Assembly: GCA_037962975.1 (NCBI GenBank)
Contig: CM075669.1
Coordinates: forward strand, 105,168,501-105,232,500
Reading direction: 5' to 3'
Origin: Clitoria ternatea
Lineage: Eukaryota; Streptophyta; Magnoliopsida; Fabales; Fabaceae
DNA length: 64,000 nucleotides
Part shown: positions 1 to 9,509 of the stretch, piece by piece
Layout: each line of letters starts with the position of its first letter
How positions within the stretch are numbered: position 1 is the first letter of the stretch
Notes under the pieces: generated by a model
What the model was told of the DNA's origin: nothing
The model's database searches: none
Seen by the model: the letters and a program-made list of their open reading frames with translations, nothing else
Made by a program: the position numbers and the translations under genes

Positions 1-194
1 TAGTACGTTACGATAAACCCATCGAGCCGGCCCCAGTTTTAGTTTTCCCTGTAGGACGCCATGTGCGTGTGAAGGCGTTTCGTTCTTCCCTTGCCTGCTC
101 CCTCATATATCGAATAATACGGGACTGTTTTGTGAAAAATTTTCTGATATGTTGTTTGGAAATTTTCTTAGTTGCAATTAATTAGGGTGTTACA
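1..194 (+). repeat. Element A, 3' end of 5' LTR
   Basis: This is the last 194 bp of the LTR, ending in GTGTTACA. It is identical base for base to the end of the 3' LTR (7425-7618). Confidence 0.95.
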
Positions 195-197
195 TTT

Positions 198-209
198 TGG
201 TATCAGAGC
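198..209 (+). promoter_or_regulatory. Element A primer-binding site (tRNA-iMet type)
   Basis: TGGTATCAGAGC lies three bases after the LTR end. It is the complement of the 3' end of plant initiator tRNA-Met and primes minus-strand DNA synthesis. Confidence 0.9.
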
Positions 210-480
210 GGACCGAAAAGTCCAAGGCCAAAGTATGCTTACCAAGTGTAAGCGGTGGTGTTTGTGTCTTTTTGATTGAATGGTTGAAATTGTTCTGATG
301 CTGGTTGACCTGATTGATGATTGTCTTGAAGACGAGGGGGTTGTTTTCCCCTGGTCCGATTGTGTGTATGACTTAGGCGAATGACATAATGTGCTAAGTT
401 ATTAATTGTTGGACTAATAACTAGATCGGTAGTAAGTGGCTCCGTATACTTATCCTTGAATGTCAATTTCAGGATAAGGA

Positions 481-3400
481 ATGGCGCATCGTCAAAGTAT
501 GGAGGCTATAGCCACAGCATTCCAACGCTTTGCTGATGTGTTTGAAAGGCAAGGCCAAACTCAACCTGAGGATGGCCATGTGCTGGACCGCTTCCTGAAG
601 AGGAAGCCGAGTGAATTCTTAGGAGGACGGAACCCTGAGGCGGCGTTCAAGTGGACTCAGGAATTAGAGAGAATTTTTAGGGGTCTTCGCTGTACCGAAG
701 CCCAGAAGGTGGAATGCGCAGTGTATATGCTGCGAGATGAAGCGGAGAATTGGTGGAAGATAGCCCGGAGCCGATTCCCCGAAGATGACAATCAACTGAC
801 GTGGAACGATTTCAAGGCCTGCTTCCTAGACAAATACTTTCCCGACACAGTGAGGAGTCGGAAGGAGCTGGAGTTTATGGAGTTAAAACAGGGCTCCATG
901 ACTGTGGAAGAATACGCGACCAGATTTGAAGAATTGTGCCTATTCTATCCGCCCTTCCAGCAGCCGGGAACGGAGCACTCCAAGTGTCTTAAGTTTGAGA
1001 ACGGACTGAGATCGGATATCAAGAGGGCCTGCAGATACCATGAAATCCGGAGTTTCCCTGCCTTAGTGAACAAGTGTAGAATATTCGAAGAGGATGACAG
1101 GGCCCATTCGGGCCAGTGCAGCAGAGCCAACCAACACCTGAGGCCTCAGCAATCATGTTTCAAGAGGCCAGGGAACGTGAGGAGGAATGAACCCTTCACC
1201 AGATATCAGAACCATAATGACCGAGGGAGACAGATGAGTGGGCGACCAAGGTATGGCGGATGCTTTAAATGTGGCGGTGATCATTTTGCTAAGGAATGCA
1301 ATGATACAAATGTTAAATGCTACCACTGCGGAGAGAAGGGACACGTTCGCCCGGACTGCCCCCAACTCCGCCAGGCAAACACCAATGTGCGTCAAGGAGG
1401 ATTTCAAGATCGAACCAGAGTGAATGATAACCAACGACCTGGTGGCAGAGGCAACGGAACCAGAGGAAATATGATGCATGCCCCGAACAGTCGAGAGAGG
1501 AACACCGGCCCAACAGCGACAGGAAGGATCTACACCATCAATGCAGAGGATGTTGCACCAGCAAACGATCTAGTACAATGTAAGTGCTCATTTGGAATGA
1601 ATACGCTTAATGTTGTTTTCGATTCGGGGGCAACCCATTCTTTTATAGCTGATGAGTGCGTGAAACGGTTGAAGCTACCAACTGTGTCTATGAACCGGAC
1701 TTTAGAAGTGGCCAGCCCCACTGGCCCTAGTGTGTTCACATCGTCAATATGTAAAAATGTAGCATTTGAGTTGTATGATCGGAGTTTCACCTTCGATCTG
1801 ATTTGCATGCCCTTAAAGGGTCTTGATATTGTGCTTGGAATAGATTGGCTTTCAGCCAATAAGGTATTAGTAGATTGTAGAAACCGAGAGATAGTTTTCC
1901 CAAAACAACCCACTGAAGATGGCACGGCACTAGGTATAACCCAACTATTTATAATGCTTTGTCTAACCAAAGATGAGAATGAGACCCTAGTGAATGAAAT
2001 TCCGGTTGCCTGTGAATTCCCAGAAGTGTTCCCAGAGGACGTCCCGAGTGTGCCTCCCAATAGAGAAGTTGAATTCTCTATAGACTTGATCCCTGGAGCC
2101 GAACCGGTCTCCAGTGCACCCTACAGAATGTCCTCAACTGAATTGGTAGAGTTGAAGAAACAAGTGGATGAGTTACTTGAGAAGCAGTTCATTAGACCAA
2201 GCGTGTCACCTTGGGGCGCACCTGTGCTACTTGTTAAAAAGAAGGATGGCAGCATGAGACTTTGTATAGATTATCGACAGCTTAACAAACTCACAATCAA
2301 GAATCGATACCCACTGCCTAGAATTGATGATTTAATTGACCAGCTGCGTGGAGCCTCAGTCTTCTCAAAAATCGACTTACGATCGGGATATCACCAAATC
2401 CGAGTGAAGGACTCAGACATTCCTAAAACTGCCTTTAGGACTAGGTATGGTCACTATGAGTATGTAGTGATGCCGTTCGGTGTGACGAACGCCCCTGCTG
2501 TTTTCATGAATTACATGAACAGCATATTCCATTGCTTCTTAGATCGGTTTGTTGTTGTCTTCATCGATGATATTCTAGTTTATTCTAAGACATCTGAGGA
2601 GCATGAAGGACATCTCAGGGCGGTACTCCAAGTGTTGAAGGAGAAGCAATTGTTTGCAAAGCTTTCAAAGTGCGAATTTTGGATGGATGAGATCCACTTC
2701 CTCGGGCATGTGATCTCCAAGCGAGGCGTCTCGGTGGATCCTGCGAAGGTAGCTGCTGTAATAGCGTGGGAGAGGCCCAGATCGATCTCGGAGATAAGGA
2801 GTTTTATGGGCTTGGCAGGTTATTATAGAAGGTTCATCGAAGGTTTTTCTAAGTTGGCATTACCTCTGACTAAATTGACTCGAAAGAATGTTCCTTTTGT
2901 GTGGAGTCCGGAGTGTGAGAGCAGCTTCCAAGAGCTGAAGAATAAGTTGACAACTGCTCCGGTGTTAGCATTACCTGAGTTACGAGAAAGCTTCGTGGTC
3001 TATTGTGACGCGTCCGGACTCGGATTAGGATGTGTACTCATGCAGAGAGATCGAGTGATAGCATATGCCTCTCGACAATTGAGACCCCACGAACAACATT
3101 ATCCGACCCATGACTTGGAGTTGGCAGCAGTAGTTTTTGCATTGAAAATCTGGAGGCATTACTTGTACGGATCCAAATTTGAAGTGTACAGCGATCATAA
3201 GAGCCTTAAATACCTATTCGACCAAAAGGAGCTGAACATGAGGCAGAGAAGATGGATTGAGTTTTTGAAGGACTATGATTTCGAGTTGAAATACCACCCA
3301 GGTAAGGCAAATGTCGTAGCAGACGCATTGAGTCGAAAATCCCTCCACATAGCAGCCATGATGGCAAAAGAAGTTGAGTTGTTGGAGCGGTTCCGAGACA

Positions 3401-4911
3401 TGAACTTGCATGTTGACGCCCCTTCCTCTCAGAAGATGACAATCGGTACGTTGAGGATTGCCAACGAATTCTTAAAATCCGTGTACGAACAGCAACAAGC
3501 GGACTCTTACCTAGCTGAAATGAAGGAAATTCAGGCTAAAGGAAAGGATTTATCCTTGGCAGAAGGGTCAGATGGGATCTTCCGGGTGAGGAACAGAATA
3601 TACATACCAAGTGAAGGAAGATTGAGAAGAATGGTGCTTGATGAAGCCCACAAAAGCCTACTCAGCATTCACCCAGGAACCACGAAGATGTACCACGACT
3701 TGAGGAGACAGTTTTGGTGGCCCGGACTAAAGAAGGATGTGGCGGAGTACGTGGCCCGGTGTATCACTTGTCAGAAATCGAAGGTAGAGCACCAAAAACC
3801 GTACGGTGCAATGCAGCCTCTAGAAATCCCCGTGTGGAAATGGGACTCAATTGCAATGGATTTTATCATGGGATTACCCAAAAACCGAGCGGGCCATGAT
3901 GCCATTTGGGTCATTGTTGACAGATTGACGAAGAGTGCACACTTCTTACCTGTAAACATGAAGTACCCATTGCATAGATTGGCTCGAATCTACATTCAAG
4001 AAGTTATTCGACTGCATGGCATACCTACTTCCATCGTCTCAGATAGGGACCCTAGATTTACGTCCAGGTTTTGGACCAGCATGCATCAAGAACTGGGGAC
4101 GAAGCTTTGGCTTAGTTCTGCCTACCACCCCCAATCGGATGGACAATCCGAGCGAACGATTCAGAGTCTAGAAGACTTATTGAGAGCGTGTGTGTTAGAG
4201 TACGGTGGGGACTGGGAGCAGTACCTTCCCTTGATCGAGTTTACGTACAACAACAGCCATCATCACAGCATTGGCATGGCACCTTACGAGGCATTATATG
4301 GGCGTAGATGCCGAACCCCGCTCTGTTGGTCGGAAGCGGGTGAAAGTCTATTACTGGGACCAGACATCGTGAAGCAAACCACAGAACAGATCCGAGTAAT
4401 AAGGGAGAAGATGAAAGCATCACAAGACAGGCAGAAGAGCTACCATGACAAACGCATCAGGCCATTGGAATTTCAAGTCGGAGATCGAGTGTTTCTGAGA
4501 ACCTCTCCGAGTAAAGGAGTTGGACGAGCCTTAAAAAGTGGGAAGTTGAGCCCTCGCTACATCGGACCTTATGAGGTAGTAGAACGGATTGGCTCCGTGG
4601 CATACCGCCTCGCGTTACCAACTCACTTGTCCCGATTACACAACGTTTTTCATGTGTCTCAGCTAAGGAAGTATTTGCATGACCCCAGCCACACGATGCC
4701 TGACGACGAGGTAGAAATTAAGGAAGACCTAACCACTGTGACTACACCGGTTGGAATCGTGGATCAATCGGTAAAACGCTTAAGGAACAAGAACGTAAGG
4801 CTGGTTAAGGTGGAGTGGCAGCAAGGCAAGATCACCTCCTACACGTGGGAACGCGAAGACGCCATGCGACAGCAGTACCCCGAATTGTTTACCTACGTAA
4901 GTACCGACTGA
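481..4911 (+). CDS. Gag-pol polyprotein of element A (Tekay-like), intact
   Basis: This single 1476-codon frame should supply all retrotransposition functions. Domains by residue: a gag capsid-like region about 40-200; two CCHC zinc knuckles (C261/C264/H268/C273 and C280/C283/H288/C293) for RNA binding; aspartic protease with DSG at 381-383; reverse transcriptase with the FIDD catalytic motif at 694-697; RNase H with acidic residues near D843 and D905; integrase with an HHCC zinc site (H1057, H1064, C1094, C1097) and a D1127/D1188/E1224 triad in D,D-35-E spacing; a GPY motif at 1362-1364; and a C-terminal chromodomain-like stretch about 1430-1470 that in chromoviruses is thought to guide insertion to heterochromatin. 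The first ATG lies 272 bp after the primer site, and gag starts there in this family. No stop or frameshift is present, unlike every other pol region in the window. Activity is inferred, not shown. Confidence 0.95.
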   Translation: MAHRQSMEAIATAFQRFADVFERQGQTQPEDGHVLDRFLKRKPSEFLGGRNPEAAFKWTQELERIFRGLRCTEAQKVECAVYMLRDEAENWWKIARSRFPEDDNQLTWNDFKACFLDKYFPDTVRSRKELEFMELKQGSMTVEEYATRFEELCLFYPPFQQPGTEHSKCLKFENGLRSDIKRACRYHEIRSFPALVNKCRIFEEDDRAHSGQCSRANQHLRPQQSCFKRPGNVRRNEPFTRYQNHNDRGRQMSGRPRYGGCFKCGGDHFAKECNDTNVKCYHCGEKGHVRPDCPQLRQANTNVRQGGFQDRTRVNDNQRPGGRGNGTRGNMMHAPNSRERNTGPTATGRIYTINAEDVAPANDLVQCKCSFGMNTLNVVFDSGATHSFIADECVKRLKLPTVSMNRTLEVASPTGPSVFTSSICKNVAFELYDRSFTFDLICMPLKGLDIVLGIDWLSANKVLVDCRNREIVFPKQPTEDGTALGITQLFIMLCLTKDENETLVNEIPVACEFPEVFPEDVPSVPPNREVEFSIDLIPGAEPVSSAPYRMSSTELVELKKQVDELLEKQFIRPSVSPWGAPVLLVKKKDGSMRLCIDYRQLNKLTIKNRYPLPRIDDLIDQLRGASVFSKIDLRSGYHQIRVKDSDIPKTAFRTRYGHYEYVVMPFGVTNAPAVFMNYMNSIFHCFLDRFVVVFIDDILVYSKTSEEHEGHLRAVLQVLKEKQLFAKLSKCEFWMDEIHFLGHVISKRGVSVDPAKVAAVIAWERPRSISEIRSFMGLAGYYRRFIEGFSKLALPLTKLTRKNVPFVWSPECESSFQELKNKLTTAPVLALPELRESFVVYCDASGLGLGCVLMQRDRVIAYASRQLRPHEQHYPTHDLELAAVVFALKIWRHYLYGSKFEVYSDHKSLKYLFDQKELNMRQRRWIEFLKDYDFELKYHPGKANVVADALSRKSLHIAAMMAKEVELLERFRDMNLHVDAPSSQKMTIGTLRIANEFLKSVYEQQQADSYLAEMKEIQAKGKDLSLAEGSDGIFRVRNRIYIPSEGRLRRMVLDEAHKSLLSIHPGTTKMYHDLRRQFWWPGLKKDVAEYVARCITCQKSKVEHQKPYGAMQPLEIPVWKWDSIAMDFIMGLPKNRAGHDAIWVIVDRLTKSAHFLPVNMKYPLHRLARIYIQEVIRLHGIPTSIVSDRDPRFTSRFWTSMHQELGTKLWLSSAYHPQSDGQSERTIQSLEDLLRACVLEYGGDWEQYLPLIEFTYNNSHHHSIGMAPYEALYGRRCRTPLCWSEAGESLLLGPDIVKQTTEQIRVIREKMKASQDRQKSYHDKRIRPLEFQVGDRVFLRTSPSKGVGRALKSGKLSPRYIGPYEVVERIGSVAYRLALPTHLSRLHNVFHVSQLRKYLHDPSHTMPDDEVEIKEDLTTVTTPVGIVDQSVKRLRNKNVRLVKVEWQQGKITSYTWEREDAMRQQYPELFTYVSTD

Positions 4912-4936
4912 ATTTCGGGGACGAAATTCTTTTTCA

Positions 4937-4947
4937 GTGGGGGAGAA
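4937..4947 (+). other. Element A polypurine tract
   Basis: A G-rich tract (GTGGGGGAGAA) lies directly before the TG of the 3' LTR. It is the expected plus-strand primer. The preceding block (GAATTTCGGGGACGAAATTC) recurs nearly unchanged in element L. Confidence 0.85.
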
Positions 4948-4948
4948 C

Positions 4949-7618
4949 TGTAACATCCCAGTTTTGAAATTAAATGCTGAATGAAAAATAAACCATTAAG
5001 ACTTGATTTCAACTAGAAATAACTGTTAATTGCATTTAACTAAGTAGGTTTAAGCCATTACAGTATAAAAAAAAAATGGTGGTGGTCAGGGGATGGGGTG
5101 GAGTGCACGTGACTGCTGGGCACGCACTCTCCCATCCCACTCTCCTTTTACTGTGCGCATGCACATATATATATATATAAGCGTGAGCCCTTGGCAGAGA
5201 AACGCACTTGCTATTTCTTCAGACTCCCTCCTCCGTCACTTCATCCTCTACTTCCTCTCTTCGTCTCCATTCTTCTTCTTCTTCTTCTTCTTCTTCTTCT
5301 TCTATCTTACTCTTCGATCCTGGAGGTCTGGGTTGCAGTACTGGGGAACGGACCACACTTCATCCCCAGAATCAGGCGCAGGATACGACAAAGCTAAGGA
5401 AGACCGGACGAACCAGGAGAAGGACATCGGACCCAACAACAAGAACGAAAAAGGTTTCTGAGGATTCTTCTAAAGGTAGGGGGCGCTTGCATGTCGAATG
5501 CATGGTCTAAGAACGGTACCGGATGAATGTATTGCTGAATGCGGGTGTGTGTGTGTGTATGTTTTTATAATTATTAGAACTGATGCTGTGCATGTGTGCA
5601 TGTATTCACAATTACTAAAACTGATGCATGATTTGAGATTCTGATAGTGATCTTCGGGGCGATGGCGTAGTCTGCTCGTGGATGATAATGATGGATCTAT
5701 TTTGTTGTCACTATGAAAAGTATGTATGTGCATGTTCTTATTTGGATTGCTCAAGGTTGTTAGTCTGATGACCGATTGTAGCATGCGCTGGTGTGACTGA
5801 CTGAATGATGACGAGTAGTGGAGGATATTCGTTCTTATTTAATGACCACGGTAAGGTGTTCGTGGCGCGATGATGTGTAATAATGAATGTGTTAGTTGCA
5901 TGAGTAAGAGTGGGGTGACCCATGGAAGGTCAAGAACCCCCAAGGGAAACGACTTCCAGTTACCAACCCTGGCTAGATCCCAATAGAGCTCGTGGTAGCC
6001 GTTGGAGCTAGAGAAGAGAGTCTCGAGACGCCGTGGGGAGGCCGGTGCCACCTGGTAAGAGCTGAGGGACGAGGGGCCAAAAGAAAAGGGGGCCGTAACT
6101 GAGAGTCTTTTCCCGAGTCGGATCCGCAGGCATGCATATAGAAATAAGGCTGATTGTGGTGATGTATAAATCTATGTATGTGCATGTGTATGATTCTGAA
6201 TGCATGAATATATGTGTAGATGTGGAATAAATTCTGTGAATCATGTGTGTCATGAATGTTGTTTGAATTGTATGAATTTGGTTACTTGAGAAAGGTTGAA
6301 TGATAGCAGGAGCGTGTACTGACGCTGATACCGAGTCTGTGAGTATCATTTTACATGTAAAAGCTCACCCCTGCAGTGGCCATTTTCAGTGAATGTCTCT
6401 CGTGAGGAGGATCGAAAGCAGAGCTGGAATGCTGGGCGGAGTGCTGATGCATTTCGAAGGTTTAATTAAGGGGTTGTTAGATGAAGCCCGGACTGGCTCA
6501 TACCGGATGTTAATGTTTTGTGATGAATAGAACTTTATGAACAAGTAGAAGTCTGATTTTGCATTGTAAATATTAATATACACTTTTATGTATATATATG
6601 GATGTATGGTTTTGGTGTGCGTGATGCTATGTGCTGCCTTGTTTTATAATTGTGCTTAATAGATACGCAGGGACAGTATGATTGAGCAGGCTATAGCCAA
6701 GTCAGAGTAAATTGAGAATTGTCTTAGGAAAACTTATGTCGGATACGTTGGGCGGAGCCGTACCCCGCCCGAAGTGTGGGAGCAATTCGCCCAAACGCGA
6801 GGACTCACGCTGAAGCGAGTAATTACTAGAGCGAGATATCGACCATTATCCTTTCCTATCCGTTGCGATACTAACGCAATCCGGACCCCGGTGTTGAACC
6901 CCGGATTTGGGCGTTATGGCTAAGTCCGCCCTGGCGTCGTCATACTTAGTTGAGCTGGGTGGAATAGGTTTAGATCCCTCCTTTCTCCACAACCTACTAA
7001 CGTATGTGTACCCTGTAACTTCTCATTTTTCTGAGTGAAAGGCGAGTGTGAGGATTTACTTAGTGAACCCTTGTCCATACCCGATGGAGGAAATTACCTT
7101 GTAGTTGTGTTAAAGAGGCGTTATGTAGATTTCGTTTAGGCGGCGTCATACCTCGCCCAAGTAACTAGGACAGCCCGCCCAAGATAAATATACCCCGCCT
7201 AGCCAAGTAGGATGATTCTAACTTCGCCTTCCACCAAATGCTATGCGTGTGAATGTATTAATATATTTCCCTTATCTATTCCTCCTGTTGAGTGACCAGT
7301 AATTCTCGAAGGGAAGCCTCAGTGCGAAATTTCTTCTATCCGCTGCTGTATTACCATACTCCGCCTGGACGGTGTAAGACCCCGTCGGAGCGAATAAACG
7401 GTGTTGTGCAATCCGCCCTAGTGTTAGTACGTTACGATAAACCCATCGAGCCGGCCCCAGTTTTAGTTTTCCCTGTAGGACGCCATGTGCGTGTGAAGGC
7501 GTTTCGTTCTTCCCTTGCCTGCTCCCTCATATATCGAATAATACGGGACTGTTTTGTGAAAAATTTTCTGATATGTTGTTTGGAAATTTTCTTAGTTGCA
7601 ATTAATTAGGGTGTTACA
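4949..7618 (+). repeat. Element A 3' LTR (2670 bp)
   Basis: It begins TGTAACATCCC just after the polypurine tract and ends GTGTTACA at the junction with the K gag gene. It holds a TATA-rich stretch near 5165, a (TTC)n pyrimidine leader near 5268-5303 and a weak splice-donor-like AGGTAGG near 5474. The small frames inside are LTR sequence, not genes. Confidence 0.95.
5165..5181 (+). promoter_or_regulatory. Putative TATA box of element A LTR
   Basis: An alternating TA run ends in TATAAG, about 95-140 bp ahead of a CT-rich leader with a (TTC)n repeat at 5268-5303. The same order (TATA-like, pyrimidine leader, donor-like GT) occurs in the other Tekay-like LTRs here. The start site itself is inferred. 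Confidence 0.55.
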
Positions 7619-8229
7619 GTAGTAAGTGACATGGTTGCCAAGTCTCGTGATTCTGATATGGCTGTTACTTTTGGTTGCCACTCCCTGTTTAAACATCTTA
7701 AAACTTTGTCAATTAAATCTTCGTTAGAAAAGTTTTTTCCTAAGCATGCAAGATGATTGATTATGTGAGTAAATCTCTTTTGCATGTCCTGTATATTTTC
7801 ATTATTATTCATCCTAAATAATTCATATTCCCTAGTTAGAGTGTTTATTCTTGATCTCTTAACTTCGGTTGTTCCTTCGTGAGTTACTTCCAAGGTATCC
7901 CACATTTCTTTTGCAGTTTTGCAATTGGATATTCTAAAGTATTCATCCATTCCTAAGGCTGAGGTTATTATATTCTTAGCCTTGAGGTTATATTGTACTT
8001 TTGTTTTCTCAGCATCAGTCCATTCACTTCTTGGTTTGATCATGGTTACTTCTCCAACTACTTGGGTTGGCACGAATGGACCATTCTCAATGGAGTCCCA
8101 TACGTCTATGTCATTAGCTTCTATGAATATTTGCATACGGGTTTTCCAGTATTGGTATCCTACTCCATTAAATACAGGTGGTCTATGGATGGAATTTCCC
8201 TCAGGGAAGATAGGATTAGAAGAGGCCAT
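7619..8229 (-). pseudogene. Copia gag (UBN2-type) of element K, cut off by element A
   Basis: The first 203 codons of a Ty1/copia capsid protein are open from ATG at 8229. The N-terminus has the usual PPVFNGVGYQYWKTRM motif (residues about 17-32), in which aromatic and Trp residues are conserved in copia gag, followed by helical UBN2-like sequence with RSRINTLTREYELF near 125-138. The protein would coat element RNA in cytoplasmic particles. The frame is undamaged up to position 7619, where the Tekay-like element has inserted, so the C-terminal part and zinc knuckle are not here. The last few residues reported for this frame come from the LTR of A. Confidence 0.9.
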
Positions 8230-8273
8230 TTTTTTTTTACTTCTTGAAGTTTCTAAACCTTACACAAGAAGCT

Positions 8274-8286
8274 AGTTTTGATACCA
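8274..8286 (-). promoter_or_regulatory. Element K primer-binding site
   Basis: On the minus strand TGGTATCAAAAC follows the LTR end by two bases. TGGTATCA matches the initiator tRNA-Met 3' end used by plant copia elements. Confidence 0.85.
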
Positions 8287-8832
8287 CTTGTTACTCTAGT
8301 GGCCTCCTGGTGAATTGAGTTATGCTAATTTTAATATTTCTAATCACACTTTTCTTAACTCTTAATTAAATGCAAATGAATATGACAATGCACAGCAAAT
8401 TATATAAAATTTCAGACAAAGAGTAGGGTTGAGAGATTTGCAAACAGTATTTATACTGGTTCGGCCAACCACTACCTACTTCCAGTCTTCTCAAGTCACC
8501 CTTGAGGATTCCACTATTGTCAAGAATAGTACACCAGCACTTCCACACCTTGGCACAACCTTGCCTTTGTGTGAAGTATTTTGACACACCAAGAGTCTCA
8601 CTACTCTTGTATACAATACTTTGGGAAACCTTCCCAAGCAAGCAAGTATCTAACACTTTTAATAAAGTGAACAAAGGAGTACTCTCTTCTTAGAGTATGT
8701 GAACAAATTGAAGCACTTAGGTAAGTAATAATCTTAACAAGATTATATGGCCATTAAGATCATGAGAGTAAGAAAGAGATGAAAGAATTGTTATTCTCAA
8801 TTGTTGTGTTTTTTACAACTGGGATACCCTCC

Positions 8833-8840
8833 TATTTATA
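8833..8840 (-). promoter_or_regulatory. TATA box of element K LTR
   Basis: TATAAATA on the minus strand, followed by a G-rich AGGAGGG. It sits about 670 bp into the LTR, downstream of the palindrome array. Confidence 0.7.
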
Positions 8841-8991
8841 AGAGAGGAAAGGCCTTCAAGAGGTGCAAGAAAATAATAAAATATTTGAAAAGGTACCTCT
8901 TAATTAATATAAAATAATTGTGAAAGGATGTGACTTTTTATCCAAACATTATGATGAAAGGGTGCATGAATTTATTCATCAGAATCAGTCT

Positions 8992-9368
8992 GTAATCGAT
9001 TACATACATTGGGTAATCGATTACACTGTTATTTTTAAAAAGATCCGTTCATCATGTAATCGATTACTTTATTGAGGTAATCGATTACTTTAAAATAGTT
9101 ATTTAAAACGTTTGTCTTTTAAATTTTTCTGAATTATTTTCAAACGTTTTAATAATGGTAATCGATTACGTTATTATGGTAATCGATTACGAAGCAGTTA
9201 TTTTTAAAACATTTGGCTTTTGAAAAGATATTCTGATATATTTTTCAAACGTTTTAAATAATGGTAATCGATTACATAGTGAGGGTAATCGATTACGGTC
9301 AATAAAAATGCTTCTTTTGGTTGACTCGAAATGTTGTAATCGATTATACCTAATGGGTAATCGATTAC
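8992..9368 (-). repeat. Array of ten 12-bp palindromes in five pairs, U3 of element K LTR
   Basis: GTAATCGATTAC, a perfect palindrome, starts at 8992, 9013, 9056, 9077, 9158, 9179, 9264, 9285, 9336 (last base changed) and 9357. The second member of each pair starts exactly 21 bp after the first, although the 9-bp spacers all differ. The array is upstream of the TATA box in the element's orientation. Confidence 0.95.
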
Positions 9369-9509
9369 ACTGCTTCAGAGTGTAATTTTAATTTTATTTT
9401 AATGTCCATATTTTCTTATTAGATCTTACTGAAAAAAGCCATGAGTCTTGATCTTCATTTTCTTAATCTTCATTCTGACTTGTCATTATCAAAACATTTA
9501 TGATCTTCA

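Larger units (their letters stand above)
1..7618 (+). mobile_element. Element A: young Ty3/gypsy Tekay-like LTR retrotransposon, left end outside window
   Basis: Order seen: end of 5' LTR, iMet-type primer site, one gag-pol frame, polypurine tract, complete 3' LTR. The 194 bases at 1-194 match 7425-7618 at every base I compared, so the insertion is very recent. The polyprotein order (gag, protease, reverse transcriptase, RNase H, integrase, chromodomain-like tail) and the long LTR fit the Tekay/Del chromovirus lineage. The right flank at 7619 is the interior of a copia gag gene, so A disrupted element K. The left target duplication cannot be checked; the right one would be gtagt at 7619-7623. 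Confidence 0.93.
7619..9509 (-). mobile_element. Element K: Ty1/copia retrotransposon, 5' portion, broken by element A
   Basis: Reading leftward on the minus strand: LTR 9509-8289, primer site 8286-8274, gag from 8229, then truncation at 7618 where A begins. The right junction is fixed by comparing B's two LTRs: the uninterrupted copy reads across 50468, while here the same sequence resumes at 9510. The likely target duplication starts atttt (9510-9514). The rest of K lies left of the window beyond A. Confidence 0.88.
8289..9509 (-). repeat. Element K 5' LTR (1221 bp, copia)
   Basis: On the minus strand it starts TGAAGATCATAAATG and ends CTAGAGTAACA. It shares a TTTTGATAATGACAA block near its start, and an ACTCAATTCACC block near its end, with solo LTR S at 52.2-53.8 kb, so the two belong to related copia families. 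It carries the paired-palindrome array (8992-9368) upstream of a TATA box (8840-8833). Confidence 0.85.

Noticed and set aside
7292..7609. 105-codon open frame near the end of the A LTR
   Set aside because: It lies wholly within the LTR, and its end is repeated in the 5' LTR copy at 1-194. No protein motif; chance frame.
8992..9368. CRISPR-like array
   Set aside because: The units are 12-bp palindromes with 9-bp and irregular long spacers in a plant copia LTR; there are no cas genes and the organism is a plant.
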